Below are positions 30,240-42,252 of a stretch of DNA of 64,000 nucleotides, piece after piece (positions within the stretch are counted from its first letter, which is position 1; every line of letters starts with the position of its first letter). Made by a program: the position numbers and the translations under genes. The notes beneath the pieces were generated by a model. It searched no databases. It was given only the letters and a program-made list of their open reading frames with translations, and had not been told where the DNA came from. Source of the DNA: Pseudomonas baetica (GTDB lineage Bacteria > Pseudomonadota > Gammaproteobacteria > Pseudomonadales > Pseudomonadaceae); the NCBI RefSeq assembly GCF_002813455.1, contig NZ_PHHE01000001.1:2108001-2172000 (forward strand). Reading direction: 5' to 3'.

Positions 30240-31301
30240 TCACCCGGCTCGTCGCAGCAGCCAGACACCCGCCAGCGCACACACACCGGCCGGTACCAGC
30301 ACCGCAAACAGTGGCGAGAAACCGAACACCAGACTCGACGGGCCGAGCAAATCCTGGACGATGCGGAAGGTGAAGCCCACCAGCACGCCGGTGAATACCC
30401 GCTGACCGAGGGTCACCGAACGCAGCGGACCGAAGATGAAGGAAATCGCCATCAGCACCAATGCTGCGGTCACCAACGGCTGCAACACCTTGACCCAAAA
30501 TGCCAGCCAGTAACGGCCGTTGCTCAGGCCCTGCTCCGACAGATAGTGGATGTAGCCCCACAGCCCGCTGATCGACAGTGATTCCGGCGCCATGACCACG
30601 GTGCTGAGCAGTTGCGGGCTCAATGCCACATCCCACTGCTCGCTCGGGGCATTGACGACTTCAGTGCTGCGCTCATGGAAGAGCGTGGTGGCAACGTCGG
30701 TGAGCTGCCAGTTAGTGCCGTCGAACTCGGCCTTCTTGGCAAAACTCGAACTCAGCAGATGGCGTTCCTTGTCGAAGTGATAGCGGGTCACGCCATACAA
30801 CAGACCGTTGGGTTGAACGGCGTTGATGTGGATGAACTCCTCACCCTGACGGTGCCACATACCGTGCTTGGCGCTTTGCGCGTCGCCGCTGCCCTGCGCC
30901 AGAGAGCGATTGGCCTGAGCCATGCTTTCGGTGGCCGGGGCGACGTATTCGCCAATCAAAACGCCGGCCAGCATCAGCACCAGCATCGGCTTCATCACCG
31001 CCCAGACGATCCGGCCGATCGACACGCCAGCGGCGCGCATGACGGTCAGTTCGCTGCTGCTGGCCAGACTGCCGAGGCCGATCAGGCAGCCAATCAACGC
31101 GGCCATCGGCAACATTTCGTAGAGCCGGCGCGGCGCGGTCAGCAGAACAAAACTCAGCACGTCGACCAATGTGTAGGTTTCGCTGACGTCACCCATCTCA
31201 TCGATAAAGGCAAACAGGGTCGCCAGACCGAGAATGATTGCCAGCACGGCGATGATCGCCATGAACACGCTGCTGCCGATGTAGCGGTCGAGTTTAACCA
31301 C
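30240..31301 (-). CDS. lptG: LPS export permease LptG
   Basis: 353 residues. Three N-terminal and three C-terminal membrane segments surround a periplasmic beta-jellyroll domain (about residues 130-265), the YjgP/YjgQ family pattern. With LptF and the LptB ATPase it extracts LPS from the inner membrane and passes it to LptC. It overlaps lptF by eight bases. The terminator at 30175-30207 ends the transcript. Confidence 0.96.
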   Translation of the reverse strand: MVKLDRYIGSSVFMAIIAVLAIILGLATLFAFIDEMGDVSETYTLVDVLSFVLLTAPRRLYEMLPMAALIGCLIGLGSLASSSELTVMRAAGVSIGRIVWAVMKPMLVLMLAGVLIGEYVAPATESMAQANRSLAQGSGDAQSAKHGMWHRQGEEFIHINAVQPNGLLYGVTRYHFDKERHLLSSSFAKKAEFDGTNWQLTDVATTLFHERSTEVVNAPSEQWDVALSPQLLSTVVMAPESLSISGLWGYIHYLSEQGLSNGRYWLAFWVKVLQPLVTAALVLMAISFIFGPLRSVTLGQRVFTGVLVGFTFRIVQDLLGPSSLVFGFSPLFAVLVPAGVCALAGVWLLRRAG

Positions 31302-32415
31302 GGGCCACCTCCAGCGTTGCAGCGCGACGGCTGGCCATCTTCAGGCGCAGCGGCTCCCAGTACAACAGGCCGAGGCCAATGACCAGGAAGATCGCATGCA
31401 CCCACCATAAGCCGAGCGCCGGTGGAATCTTGCCTTTTTCAAGGGCGCCGCGGGCGGCAATCAGGATGGTCAGGTAAGCCATATAAAGAAGAATCGCCGG
31501 CAGCAGCTTGAGGAAACGCCCTTGACGTGGGTTGACTCGCGACAGCGGCACCGCCATCAGGGTCACGATAAATACCAGCAACGGCAGGGACAGGCGCCAT
31601 TGCAGTTCGGTCTTGGAGCGGATGTCGTCACTGCCCAGCAGAGACGACGTCGGCATGGCGTCACGGTCGGTGACTTCTTCGCTGACGTCCGGCTTGGGCA
31701 GCAATACGCCATAGTTTTCGTAATGAATGGCGCGGTAATCGGCCTGGCCCGGGCTGCCGTCGTAGCGGTAGCCGTTATCGAGGATCAGGTAGCGATTGCC
31801 ATCGGGGCGGACTTCCTGACGGCCCTTTTCGGCCACCAGCACGGAAATCCCACGGCCTTTCTGATCGGCGCCGAGGTTCTTCTGCGAGATGAACACGCCG
31901 CCCAGATTGACGCGATCGTCGCTCAGGGTTTCGGTGTATGTCACCCGGGTTCCGTCACGCAGGGCCTGGAAGCGACCCGGCTCGAGGGTGTCGAATTCGG
32001 TCAGGGCGTCCTGCTTGTTCAGCAGCAACTGGAACTGATTGGCGCCTTGCGGGGCCAGGCCCAGGCTCAACCAGGCCACGACCAGTGCCACCAGCGTTGC
32101 CGGAAACAGGGTCATGCGAAACAGCTTCTGCTGACTCATGCCCGTGGCCGAAAGCACGGTCATTTCGCTTTCCAGGTACAGGCGACCGTAGGCCAGCAGG
32201 ATCCCGAGGAACAGGCCCAGCGGCAGGATCAGTTGCATGAAACCCGGCAGGCGATAGCCCATGATCAGGAACAGCGAGCCCGGGTCGAGCTGACCGGCAG
32301 CGGCCTGAGCGAGGTATTTGATGAAGCGACCGCTCATGATGATGACCAGCAGCACGGCACTCACGGCACTGAGGTTCAACAGGACTTCGCGGGACAGATA
32401 ACGGAAGACGATCAA
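31294..32415 (-). CDS. lptF: LPS export permease LptF
   Basis: 373 residues when begun at the TTG at 32415 (MIVFRYLSREVLLNL), which has GGAG eight bases upstream. A GTG at 32424 would overlap that site. Same six-segment architecture with a periplasmic domain as LptG, its heterodimer partner in the LPS exporter LptB2FG. The promoter must lie in 32416-32580; a MITE separates it from the divergent pepA. Confidence 0.96.
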   Translation of the reverse strand: MIVFRYLSREVLLNLSAVSAVLLVIIMSGRFIKYLAQAAAGQLDPGSLFLIMGYRLPGFMQLILPLGLFLGILLAYGRLYLESEMTVLSATGMSQQKLFRMTLFPATLVALVVAWLSLGLAPQGANQFQLLLNKQDALTEFDTLEPGRFQALRDGTRVTYTETLSDDRVNLGGVFISQKNLGADQKGRGISVLVAEKGRQEVRPDGNRYLILDNGYRYDGSPGQADYRAIHYENYGVLLPKPDVSEEVTDRDAMPTSSLLGSDDIRSKTELQWRLSLPLLVFIVTLMAVPLSRVNPRQGRFLKLLPAILLYMAYLTILIAARGALEKGKIPPALGLWWVHAIFLVIGLGLLYWEPLRLKMASRRAATLEVARG

Positions 32416-32585
32416 ACCAGACACTCCAGGGTTGTCAGGCTAAGGCGGCCAAACAAGCAAACACATCGACCGGCCCGCAACGCAGAGCCGTCGAAAAAAG
32501 ATGCGGCATTATCCTGTGATTGAGGGCGCCTGTCACTGCGCACACTCATCCATGCGTGCAATCCTTTGAAGATCGTCCAACCTAG

Positions 32586-32849
32586 GGGGCGTTCTCAATT
32601 AGTTTTCACACCGCGCCGGGTCTGCTGTTGTGCAGGGCAAGGCGCGAGAAGCGTGGTTTGGTCATTCCAAATAAGCTTCGAGCAACGCAGCCCTGCACAA
32701 CAGCAGGCCCGGCCCTTCGGGTTGTGCCTTAAAGCCGGCCAGTCTGCGTTGCAGGCCTTGGAAAGGGAACAACCATTTCCAGCGGCCTGCGCCTTGCCTG
32801 GCTGGCTTTAAGGCGACAACGCGGTGTGGAAACTAATTGAGAACGCCCC
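32586..32849. mobile_element. 264-bp MITE-like palindromic element between lptF and pepA
   Basis: Terminal inverted repeats of 30 bp (GGGGCGTTCTCAATTAGTTT...CACACCGC, one mismatch) are flanked by CTAG on each side (32582-32585, 32850-32853), the YTAR-type 4-bp duplication of the IS5 group. Inside are two further large hairpins: GTCTGCTGTTGTGCAGGGC paired with its complement near 32695, and CCTTAAAGCC paired with GGCTTTAAGG. It has no coding capacity. Confidence 0.8.
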
Positions 32850-32853
32850 CTAG

Positions 32854-34482
<1,629 letters not shown>

Positions 34483-34497
34483 AACCGATGACTGCGG

Positions 34498-34523
34498 GCG
34501 GCGCTTCTTTTTTGCAGCGCCGC
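34498..34523 (+). terminator. Hairpin between pepA and holC
   Basis: GCGGCGCT pairs perfectly with AGCGCCGC across a T-rich loop, 15 bases past the pepA stop. Only TTT follows, so it is more likely a partial terminator or mRNA stabiliser than a full stop. Confidence 0.4.
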
Positions 34524-34542
34524 TTTCAGCTCAGGAACCGCA

Positions 34543-34971
34543 ATGACCAAAGTCGACTTTTATATCCTGCCCAGCGCCGATCCCTCGGCACGCCTGGACT
34601 TTGCCTGCAAGCTCACCGAGAAAGCCTGGCGCATGGGCCACCGCATCTACCTGCATTGCAGCGATGCCGCCCAGCGCGAAGATCTCGATGCGCGGCTGTG
34701 GGCGTTCAAGGGCGAAAGCTTCGTGCCCCACGGCCCGGCCGACAGCGAACCGGAAGGTTTGATTGTGTTGGGGTTGGGCGATGACTGCGGCGAGCATCAG
34801 GATTTGCTGGTCAATCTCGACCTGAAAGTCCCGGCCTTCGCCAACAAATTCGCCCGTGTGGCGGAAGTGGTGGTCGAAGATCCGACGATTCGCGCGGCTG
34901 CGCGGGAGAGTTTCCGTTTCTACCGCGAACAGGGCTATCCTCTGCAAGATCACCGTTTACAGCGACTCTGA
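34543..34971 (+). CDS. holC: DNA polymerase III subunit chi
   Basis: 142 residues, the normal size for chi. It starts TKVDFYILPSAD and includes KAWRMGHRIYLHC and QDLLVNLDLKVPAFANKF, as in Pseudomonas HolC. Chi links the clamp-loader complex to SSB. It lies 60 bases after pepA and eight bases before the next small gene, in the conserved order pepA-holC-(small gene)-valS. Confidence 0.95.
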   Translation: MTKVDFYILPSADPSARLDFACKLTEKAWRMGHRIYLHCSDAAQREDLDARLWAFKGESFVPHGPADSEPEGLIVLGLGDDCGEHQDLLVNLDLKVPAFANKFARVAEVVVEDPTIRAAARESFRFYREQGYPLQDHRLQRL

Positions 34972-34979
34972 GCATTCCT

Positions 34980-35375
34980 ATGGACACTCCGAAACCGCAG
35001 CAAAAGTCCGCACACCTGTTGGACGATCTCGAATCGATCCGCCAGTTGCTCGGCGATGACAACCTGCAACCGCCCCTGCTGACCGACACGGTCGATGACG
35101 GTGAACAGGAACAGATTCCGATGTTGTTCGAGGCAATCGGCTCCGAGCCAGCCGCCGTCGAACCACCACCGGCTCCCGCCCCGGCACCTGCAGCGCAACC
35201 TGCAGCGACCGTCGACAAAGGCCCGGATGCCCTGCTGCACCTGGACAGCGAACTGCGCGCCGCCGCGCAATTGATCATGCAAGACGTGATCGACGACTTC
35301 GCGCCGCACATCGAGACCGAAATCAAACGCCGCCTCGATGCGCGGATGGAACGGTTGCTCAGCCAGTACGAATAA
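34980..35375 (+). CDS. Conserved small protein between holC and valS
   Basis: 131 residues. An acidic N-terminal part (KSAHLLDDLESIRQLLGDD), a proline/alanine-rich linker (about 60-75) and a C-terminal helical, charged segment (DSELRAAAQLIMQDVIDDF). The same position in PAO1 is held by the hypothetical PA3833. The linker-plus-helix design suggests a tethered adaptor, perhaps with the replisome given the neighbour, but no function is known to me. Confidence 0.8.
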   Translation: MDTPKPQQKSAHLLDDLESIRQLLGDDNLQPPLLTDTVDDGEQEQIPMLFEAIGSEPAAVEPPPAPAPAPAAQPAATVDKGPDALLHLDSELRAAAQLIMQDVIDDFAPHIETEIKRRLDARMERLLSQYE

Positions 35376-35397
35376 CCCCCCCGATCCCTGTAGGAGC

Positions 35398-35475
35398 TGC
35401 CGCAGGCTGCGATCTTTTGACTTTGGTTTTAAAAAAACAGAATCAAAAGATCGCAGCCTTCGGCAGCTCCTACAG
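35398..35475. repeat. REP pair before valS
   Basis: Inverted pair CTGTAGGAGCTGCCGCAGG and CCTTCGGCAGCTCCTACAG, with an A-rich centre. Confidence 0.9.
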
Positions 35476-35577
35476 AAAGCTTGCGTCCACCCGCCCCTCC
35501 CCCGCTCGCCCTCGGCCCCATGCCCCGCTATACTTCCCGGCTTTTCCTGAATAAATGCCAATAGGGTCCCGCCGCGC

Positions 35578-38424
35578 ATGGATAAGACCTACCAGCCGCA
35601 CGCCATTGAAACTTCCTGGTACAACACCTGGGAGTCCGAGAACTATTTCGCACCGCAAGGCGCGGGCGATTCCTACACCATCATGATCCCGCCGCCGAAC
35701 GTCACCGGCAGCCTGCACATGGGTCACGGTTTCAACAACGCGATCATGGACGCCCTGATCCGTTTCCGCCGCATGCAGGGTCGCAATACCCTGTGGCAGC
35801 CGGGCACCGACCACGCCGGTATCGCCACGCAGATGCTGGTGGAGCGCCAACTCGAAGCCCAAGGCCAGAACCGCCACGATCTGGGCCGTGAGAAATTCCT
35901 CGAGAAAGTCTGGGAGTGGAAGGATCAGTCCGGCGGCAACATCAGCCGTCAGATCCGCCGCCTCGGCTCATCCGTGGACTGGAGCCGCGAGCGCTTCACC
36001 ATGGACGACGGCCTCTCGGAAGCCGTTAAAGAAGCCTTCGTGCGCCTGCACGAAGACGGCCTGATCTACCGCGGCAAGCGTCTGGTCAACTGGGACACCA
36101 AGCTGCACACGGCGATTTCCGACCTCGAAGTGGAAAACCACGACGAGAAGGGTTTCCTGTGGAACCTCAAGTACCCGCTGGCTGACGGCGCAAAAACCGC
36201 TGAAGGCAACGATTTCCTGATCGTCGCGACCACCCGTCCGGAAACCATGCTCGGCGACTCCGCCGTCGCGGTTAACCCGAACGATGAGCGCTACAAAGCC
36301 CTGATCGGCAAGTTTGTCGAGCTGCCACTGGTTGGCCGCCGCATCCCGATCATCGCCGACGATTACTGCGATCCTGAGTTCGGCACCGGTTGCGTGAAAA
36401 TCACCCCGGCCCACGATTTCAACGACTACGAAGTCGGCAAGCGCCACAACCTGCCGCTGCTGAACATCTTCGACAAGAACGCCAACGTGCTGCCAGCAGC
36501 GCAGGTGTTCAACCTCGACGGTACGCTGAATGACAGCATTGACGGCAAGATCCCGGCTGAATACGCCGGCCTTGAGCGTTTCGAAGCGCGCAAGCAGATC
36601 GTAGCCGCGTTCGACGCCGCCGGCCTGCTGGTCAGCGTCGACGACCACGGCCTGAAAGTGCCGAAAGGCGACCGCTCCGGCACCATTATCGAGCCGTGGC
36701 TGACCGACCAGTGGTACGTGTCGACCAAGCCTTTGGCCGAGCCTGCGATTGCTGCTGTCGAAGACGGCCGCATCCAGTTCGTGCCGAAACAATATGAAAA
36801 CATGTACTTCTCGTGGATGCGCGACATCCAGGACTGGTGCATCAGCCGTCAGTTGTGGTGGGGCCACCGGATTCCGGCCTGGTACGACGAGTCTGGCAAG
36901 GTCTACGTCGGTCGCGACGAAGCCGAAGTACGCGCCAAGCACAACCTCGGCCCGGACGTTGCACTGCAACAGGATAACGACGTACTCGACACTTGGTTCA
37001 GTTCGGGTCTGTGGACGTTCTCCACCCTCGGCTGGCCGGAAAAAACCGAGTTCCTGAAAAAATTCCACTCCACCGACGTGCTGGTCACCGGTTTCGACAT
37101 CATTTTCTTCTGGGTCGCCCGGATGATCATGCTGACGATGCACTTGATCAAGAACGAGGACGGTACCCCACAGGTTCCGTTCAAGACTGTGTATGTGCAC
37201 GGTCTGGTGCGTGATGGCCAGGGCCAGAAGATGTCCAAGTCCAAGGGCAACGTCCTTGACCCGCTGGACATCATCGATGGCATCGAGCTGGAAGAACTGG
37301 TGCAAAAGCGCACCTCCGGCATGATGCAGCCAAAACTGGCGAAGAAGATCGAGAAGCAGACCCGCGACGAGTTCGCCGACGGCATCGCCAGCTACGGCAC
37401 CGACGCCCTGCGCTTCACCTTCTGCTCGCTGGCGTCCACCGGTCGCGACATCAAGTTCGACATGGGCCGCGTCGAAGGCTATCGCAACTTCTGCAACAAG
37501 ATCTGGAACGCTGCGCGTTATGTTCTGGACAAGGGCGAAGACTGCGGCCAGAACGGCGAAGCCTACGAGCTGTCGCTGGCGGATCGCTGGATCATCTCGC
37601 AACTGCAACGCACCGAAGCCGAAGTGACCCGTCAACTCGATCAGTTCCGTTTCGACCTCGCCGCGCAAGCGCTGTACGAGTTCATCTGGAACCAGTACTG
37701 CGACTGGTACCTGGAACTGTCCAAGCCTGTGCTGTGGGACGAAAACGCTCCGGTCGAGCGTCAGCGCGGCACTCGCCGTACGCTGGTGCGCGTACTGGAA
37801 GTGGCGTTGCGTCTGGCACATCCCTTCATGCCGTTCATCACTGAAGAAATCTGGCAGCGCATCGCGCCGCTGGCCGGCATTCAGGGCAAGACGATCATGC
37901 TGCAACCTTGGCCAGTGGCCAATGAAGAGCGCATCGATCCGGCAGCCGAAGACGACATCGAATGGCTCAAAGCGCTGATGCTCGGCACGCGTAACATCCG
38001 TGGCGAAATGAACATCGGCCCGGGCAAGCCACTGCCGATCTACCTGAAGAACGTCAGCGTTGAAGACCAGCGTCGCCTGACCGAGAACGAAGCGCTGCTG
38101 AAGAAGCTCGCGCGTCTGGAATCGATCACCGTTCTGGCCGCTGGCGAAGAAGCACCTCTGTCCGCTACCGCTCTGGTTGGCGAGATGGAAGTGTTGGTGC
38201 CCATGGCCGGCCTGATTGATAAGGGTGCCGAACTGGCGCGCCTGGACAAGGAAATCCTGCGTCTGCAGGGTGAAGTCCAGCGTGTTGGCGGCAAACTGTC
38301 CAACGCCGGTTTCGTTGACAAGGCCCCAGCCGAAGTCATCGAGAAAGAACGCGCCAAACTGGCCGAGGCTGAACAAGCCTTGGGCAAACTGGCCGAGCAG
38401 CACGCGCGGATTTCCAGCCTGTAA
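35578..38424 (+). CDS. valS: Valyl-tRNA synthetase
   Basis: 948 residues, full length. Class I signatures GSLHMGHGF (HIGH) and [10 protein letters not shown] (KMSKS) flank the CP1 editing domain, which removes mischarged threonine. The C-terminal coiled-coil ([18 protein letters not shown] through [14 protein letters not shown]) contacts tRNA. Its terminator is split by an IS4-type element 15-40 bases after the stop codon. The very long frame on the other strand is a codon-bias shadow. Confidence 0.98.
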   Translation: MDKTYQPHAIETSWYNTWESENYFAPQGAGDSYTIMIPPPNVTGSLHMGHGFNNAIMDALIRFRRMQGRNTLWQPGTDHAGIATQMLVERQLEAQGQNRHDLGREKFLEKVWEWKDQSGGNISRQIRRLGSSVDWSRERFTMDDGLSEAVKEAFVRLHEDGLIYRGKRLVNWDTKLHTAISDLEVENHDEKGFLWNLKYPLADGAKTAEGNDFLIVATTRPETMLGDSAVAVNPNDERYKALIGKFVELPLVGRRIPIIADDYCDPEFGTGCVKITPAHDFNDYEVGKRHNLPLLNIFDKNANVLPAAQVFNLDGTLNDSIDGKIPAEYAGLERFEARKQIVAAFDAAGLLVSVDDHGLKVPKGDRSGTIIEPWLTDQWYVSTKPLAEPAIAAVEDGRIQFVPKQYENMYFSWMRDIQDWCISRQLWWGHRIPAWYDESGKVYVGRDEAEVRAKHNLGPDVALQQDNDVLDTWFSSGLWTFSTLGWPEKTEFLKKFHSTDVLVTGFDIIFFWVARMIMLTMHLIKNEDGTPQVPFKTVYVHGLVRDGQGQKMSKSKGNVLDPLDIIDGIELEELVQKRTSGMMQPKLAKKIEKQTRDEFADGIASYGTDALRFTFCSLASTGRDIKFDMGRVEGYRNFCNKIWNAARYVLDKGEDCGQNGEAYELSLADRWIISQLQRTEAEVTRQLDQFRFDLAAQALYEFIWNQYCDWYLELSKPVLWDENAPVERQRGTRRTLVRVLEVALRLAHPFMPFITEEIWQRIAPLAGIQGKTIMLQPWPVANEERIDPAAEDDIEWLKALMLGTRNIRGEMNIGPGKPLPIYLKNVSVEDQRRLTENEALLKKLARLESITVLAAGEEAPLSATALVGEMEVLVPMAGLIDKGAELARLDKEILRLQGEVQRVGGKLSNAGFVDKAPAEVIEKERAKLAEAEQALGKLAEQHARISSL

Positions 38425-38512
38425 CGGTAAACCGCAATGAAAAAGGGAGGCCCGCAATGGCCTAATGCTGATCAGTTAAGCCCTTTTGCTTGACCTTTGG
38501 CCGCAAGAAATC

Positions 38513-38547
38513 AAAATCCGATGCCTGAATAGGCATCGGATTTTTTT
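38513..38547 (+). terminator. Terminator-like hairpin directly before the IS4 transposase start
   Basis: AAAATCCGATGCCT and AGGCATCGGATTTT form a perfect 14-bp stem with loop GAAT. The T-run that follows ends at the transposase ATG (38548). It would terminate read-through from valS and leaves no room for a ribosome-binding site. Confidence 0.75.
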
Positions 38548-39879
38548 ATGCGTCTGGCTCGGGCACTGGAACTCACCCACAACTTCGTCTCGACTCCCAA
38601 CTCCCTCGAAGGGTTGGACTCGTTGCTTGATCCATCTCTGGTCGAACAGGCATTGGAGCAGGCCGGTGTAGCCACTTTGCGCAGGCGACGCTTACCTTTG
38701 GAAATGATGCTTTGGTGCGTCATCTCCATGGCGTTTTTTCGACGCATGTCGGCGTGGGATGTGGTCAGTCGCATGAACATCATGCTGCCTGGGCAACGTC
38801 CGCTGGTCGCGCCCAGCGCCGTAGTCCAAGCCCGTCAGCGGCTGGGCAGCGAGGCCGTACGACAAGTCTTCGATCTGACTCAGAAAAGCTGGCATGAAGC
38901 GGCCAGTCATCCGACCTGGGCCGGGTTGCGCTTGCTGGGTGTCGACGGCGTCGTCTGGCGTACGCCCGATACACCGGAAAACCGTGCGCGTTACGACTCC
39001 GCCAGCAACCAGCATGGCGATACTGGTTTTCCTCAGGTGCGCATGGTTTGCCAAATGGAATTGACCAGTCACTTACTGATTGGCAGCGCGTTTGACGGCT
39101 ATCGCAGCAACGAGATGAAACTGGCGGAGCAACTGATCGAAACCACCCCCGATCACTCGCTGACGCTGTTCGATCGCGGCTTTTATTCCTTGGGGTTGCT
39201 GCATCAATGGCAGCAAGCAGGCATCGAGCGACATTGGTTGATGCCGCTGAAAAAAGGCTCGCAGTACGAAGTGCTTCAGCGTTTGGGGCGCCACGATGCT
39301 GTGGTCTCGTTGAGTACTTCGCCGCAGGCCCGCAAGCAATGGCCTGGATTGCCGGAGCGCCTGACTGCGCGGCTTCTGAGCAAAACCGTCAAGGGCAAGG
39401 TTTGTCAGATACTGACGTCGATGGCCGACTCATTACGCTTCCCGTCCGACGAAATCGTCGATCTCTACAGCCAGCGATGGGAGATCGAGTTAGGGTTTAG
39501 AGAAATGAAGCAGACCCTGCTGAACAGCAGCTATACGCTGCGCAGCAAGACGCCCGAAATGATTGAGCAGGAACTGTGGGGCGTGTTGTTGGGCTACAAC
39601 CTGTTGCGTTATCAGATGGTGGAGATGAGCCGCCATTGTCCAGGCATCCATCCATGCGAACTGAGCTTCACCGCGTGCACTTGGGCGATCTTGGGGTTTA
39701 TCAACGGCGTTTCTGCGGATCGTTCGGGGAACATCCCCAAATATCTCGCAGAGTTGCATGCCTCAGCCCCGCATTATGTCCTGCCACATCGACGCGAGGA
39801 GCGCATTTATCCTCGGGCAATCAGGCTCAAATCGCCGAAGTATCCGATCAAAAACAAAAATGCCAGTCAGCTTAACTGA
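38548..39879 (+). CDS. IS4-family transposase
   Basis: 443 residues. DDE residues appear in [29 protein letters not shown] and the YREK block [15 protein letters not shown]. Only distantly similar to the transposase at 9590-10921 but equal in length and motif spacing. No disruption is visible. Confidence 0.94.
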   Translation: MRLARALELTHNFVSTPNSLEGLDSLLDPSLVEQALEQAGVATLRRRRLPLEMMLWCVISMAFFRRMSAWDVVSRMNIMLPGQRPLVAPSAVVQARQRLGSEAVRQVFDLTQKSWHEAASHPTWAGLRLLGVDGVVWRTPDTPENRARYDSASNQHGDTGFPQVRMVCQMELTSHLLIGSAFDGYRSNEMKLAEQLIETTPDHSLTLFDRGFYSLGLLHQWQQAGIERHWLMPLKKGSQYEVLQRLGRHDAVVSLSTSPQARKQWPGLPERLTARLLSKTVKGKVCQILTSMADSLRFPSDEIVDLYSQRWEIELGFREMKQTLLNSSYTLRSKTPEMIEQELWGVLLGYNLLRYQMVEMSRHCPGIHPCELSFTACTWAILGFINGVSADRSGNIPKYLAELHASAPHYVLPHRREERIYPRAIRLKSPKYPIKNKNASQLN

Positions 39880-39918
39880 CTGGCATTACCCGCAATGGCC
39901 TCCCTTTTTTGTATCTGT

Positions 39919-40976
39919 TGTCCCGTCCTGAATAAGGTTTACACCTTCTGACCCATTCTCAGGAGGGAGTAATGAATACGGGAGAAAGGCGCAGTCAGCG
40001 TGATTACACGCTGACCTTTAAATTGTCGGTCGTCGATCAAGTCGAAAAAGGTGAGCTGAGTTATAAAGAGGCTCAAGAGCGTTATGGCATTCAGGGTAAA
40101 ACGACCGTACTGAACTGGTTACGCAGGCATGGTCGGCAGGACTGGAGTCAAGGCGCGTCCATTCGCTCCAAGAGACCCCGTTCCATGGATAAGCCCGATA
40201 AACCGCTGACACCCGAACAGCGAATCAAAGAGCTTGAAGAAAAGCTTGCCCAAGCCAACCAGAAAGCTCAGTTTTTCGAAGCCGTCGTTGATGTTTTGAA
40301 GAACGACTTCGGTGTTTCTGTCGTAAAAAAGCGATCCGGCAAGTCCTCTCCCAAGAGCAGATCCAAGGCCTGAGCATTAGTCGGGCTTGCCAATTCATGG
40401 GGATTTCCCGTCAGGCTTATTACAAGCGCAACCGGGCGTGTGATGCCCGGGCCCGTCATGCTCAGGAAGTGATGGGATTCGTGAGGGAAAAGCGACTCAG
40501 GCAACCGCGCCTTGGCACCCGAAAACTTCACAATCTAATGCGCACTGAGCCAGAAATGTCCGTAAAGGTTGGTCGAGACCGTTTATTCAATATCTTGCGA
40601 GATCGGCGCGAACTGGTTCCTCGCAGGCGGGCCTATCACAAAACAACAGACAGTCATCATCGCTTTCGCCGGCATCCAAACCTGCTCAAAGATGGGCCGA
40701 TTCAGGTAGTCGCCAAGGCACCAGAGCAAGTATGGGTTGCGGACATCACCTACTTACCAACGCAAACGGGTGTGGCTTATCTGAGTTTGATCACCGATGC
40801 GTACTCTCGAAAAATCGTGGGTCACCATGTCCATGAAAGCTTGCACACCGAATCGGTGATCCAGGCGTTCAACAAAGCCCTGAAGCAGCGGACAACGGAA
40901 CAACACTTGGTGCACCACTCGGACAGAGGCGTTCAATACTGCTCCGAGCTTTATCAGCGGCTGCATGCCAAGTACG
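39919..40976 (+). mobile_element. IS150-group (IS3 family) element, right end missing
   Basis: Left end TGTCCCGTCCTGAATAAGG and the first 1,058 bp are present, then the sequence passes at AAGTACG straight into the left end of a second copy. Only two base differences from that copy were noticed over this length (near 40055 and 40467). No clean flanking duplication is seen. It begins nine bases after the valS T-run. Confidence 0.9.
39972..40373 (+). CDS. IS150-group OrfA, copy 1
   Basis: 133 residues: helix-turn-helix (FKLSVVDQVEKGELSYKEA through TTVLNWLRR) and a coiled-coil (RIKELEEKLAQANQKAQ). The heptamer A-AAA-AAG at 40325-40331 is in the zero frame, the standard -1 slip site into OrfB. 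Identical in protein to the OrfA at 41030. Confidence 0.92.
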   Translation: MNTGERRSQRDYTLTFKLSVVDQVEKGELSYKEAQERYGIQGKTTVLNWLRRHGRQDWSQGASIRSKRPRSMDKPDKPLTPEQRIKELEEKLAQANQKAQFFEAVVDVLKNDFGVSVVKKRSGKSSPKSRSKA

Positions 40977-40993
40977 TGTCCCGTCCTGAATAA
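40397..40993 (+). pseudogene. IS150-group OrfB, truncated copy 1
   Basis: Follows the intact OrfB at 41455-42252 up to the second DDE Asp region (VHHSDRGVQYCSELYQRLHAK split around the SDRG motif), then runs into the left end of copy 2 and stops after a few foreign residues. The final Glu of the DDE triad is missing, so it cannot be catalytically active. Confidence 0.92.
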
Positions 40994-41029
40994 GGTTTAC
41001 ACCTTCTGACCCATTCTCAGGAGGGAGTA

Positions 41030-41431
41030 ATGAATACGGGAGAAAGGCGCAGTCAGCGTGATTACACGCTGACCTTTAAATTGTCGGTCGTCGATCAAGT
41101 CGAAAAAGGTGAGTTGAGTTATAAAGAGGCTCAAGAGCGTTATGGCATTCAGGGTAAAACGACCGTACTGAACTGGTTACGCAGGCATGGTCGGCAGGAC
41201 TGGAGTCAAGGCGCGTCCATTCGCTCCAAGAGACCCCGTTCCATGGATAAGCCCGATAAACCGCTGACACCCGAACAGCGAATCAAAGAGCTTGAAGAAA
41301 AGCTTGCCCAAGCCAACCAGAAAGCTCAGTTTTTCGAAGCCGTCGTTGATGTTTTGAAGAACGACTTCGGTGTTTCTGTCGTAAAAAAGCGATCCGGCAA
41401 GTCCTCTCCCAAGAGCAGATCCAAGGCCTGA
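41030..41431 (+). CDS. IS150-group OrfA, copy 2
   Basis: 133 residues, the same protein as copy 1. The slip heptamer A-AAA-AAG lies at 41383-41389 in the zero frame, allowing an OrfAB fusion with the following frame. Confidence 0.93.
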   Translation: MNTGERRSQRDYTLTFKLSVVDQVEKGELSYKEAQERYGIQGKTTVLNWLRRHGRQDWSQGASIRSKRPRSMDKPDKPLTPEQRIKELEEKLAQANQKAQFFEAVVDVLKNDFGVSVVKKRSGKSSPKSRSKA

Positions 41432-41454
41432 GCATTAGTCGGGCTTGCCAATTC

Positions 41455-42252
41455 ATGGGGATTTCCCGTCAGGCTTATTACAAGCGCAACCGGGCGTGTG
41501 ATGCCCGGGCCCGTCATGCCCAGGAAGTGATGGGATTCGTGAGGGAAAAGCGACTCAGGCAACCGCGCCTTGGCACCCGAAAACTTCACAATCTAATGCG
41601 CACTGAGCCAGAAATGTCCGTAAAGGTTGGTCGAGACCGTTTATTCAATATCTTGCGAGATCGGCGCGAACTGGTTCCTCGCAGGCGGGCCTATCACAAA
41701 ACAACAGACAGTCATCATCGCTTTCGCCGGCATCCAAACCTGCTCAAAGATGGGCCGATTCAGGTAGTCGCCAAGGCACCAGAGCAAGTATGGGTTGCGG
41801 ACATCACCTACTTACCAACGCAAACGGGTGTGGCTTATCTGAGTTTGATCACCGATGCGTACTCTCGAAAAATCGTGGGTCACCATGTCCATGAAAGCTT
41901 GCACACCGAATCGGTGATCCAGGCGTTCAACAAAGCCCTGAAGCAGCGGACAACGGAACAACACTTGGTGCACCACTCGGACAGAGGCGTTCAATACTGC
42001 TCCGAGCTTTATCAGCGGCTGCATGCCAAGTACGGCATCACCTGCTCAATGACCGATGGCTACGACTGCTACCAAAATGCATTGGCTGAGCGTGTGAATG
42101 GAATTTTGAAAAACGAGTTAATGCTGCATCGGCCCAAAGATTTTGCAGATGCCATCCGGATGGTGGACGAGTCGGTGCAGATCTATAACAACGAGCGGCC
42201 TCATCTGTCGCTGAAATACAAAACGCCCGATGCGGTGCATCGGGCGTTTTGA
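41455..42252 (+). CDS. IS150-group transposase OrfB, intact
   Basis: 265 residues from the first ATG, continuing upstream in frame to the slip site. DDE residues are in VWVADITYLP, VHHSDRGVQYCS and the Glu of QNALAERVNGILKNE. The C-terminus YNNERPHLSLKYKTP is typical of IS150. A probable source of the transposase for both copies. Confidence 0.94.
   Translation: MGISRQAYYKRNRACDARARHAQEVMGFVREKRLRQPRLGTRKLHNLMRTEPEMSVKVGRDRLFNILRDRRELVPRRRAYHKTTDSHHRFRRHPNLLKDGPIQVVAKAPEQVWVADITYLPTQTGVAYLSLITDAYSRKIVGHHVHESLHTESVIQAFNKALKQRTTEQHLVHHSDRGVQYCSELYQRLHAKYGITCSMTDGYDCYQNALAERVNGILKNELMLHRPKDFADAIRMVDESVQIYNNERPHLSLKYKTPDAVHRAF

Larger units (their letters stand above)
38463..39888 (+). mobile_element. 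IS4-family insertion sequence in the valS terminator
   Basis: 1,426 bp with 19-bp terminal repeats matching at 16 positions (TAATGC...TCAGTTAAGC) and 12-bp direct duplications CCCGCAATGGCC. One intact transposase gene and an internal hairpin before it, the same layout as the element at 9581-11002. Confidence 0.93.
38440..39910 (+). terminator. valS intrinsic terminator, split by an IS4-type insertion
   Basis: Rejoining 38440-38462 with 39901-39910 gives AAAAAGGGAGGCC, loop CGCAAT, GGCCTCCCTTTTTT. The 12-base duplication CCCGCAATGGCC (38451-38462 and 39889-39900) covers the loop and inner stem. Confidence 0.85.

Noticed and set aside
32617..32720. Hairpins in the MITE read as terminators for lptF or pepA
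   Set aside because: The genes point away from each other, so no terminator is needed there, and no T-run follows the stems; the element is better explained as mobile.
35968..38457. An 829-codon open frame opposite valS
   Set aside because: Same codon-bias shadow; valS has all class I motifs.
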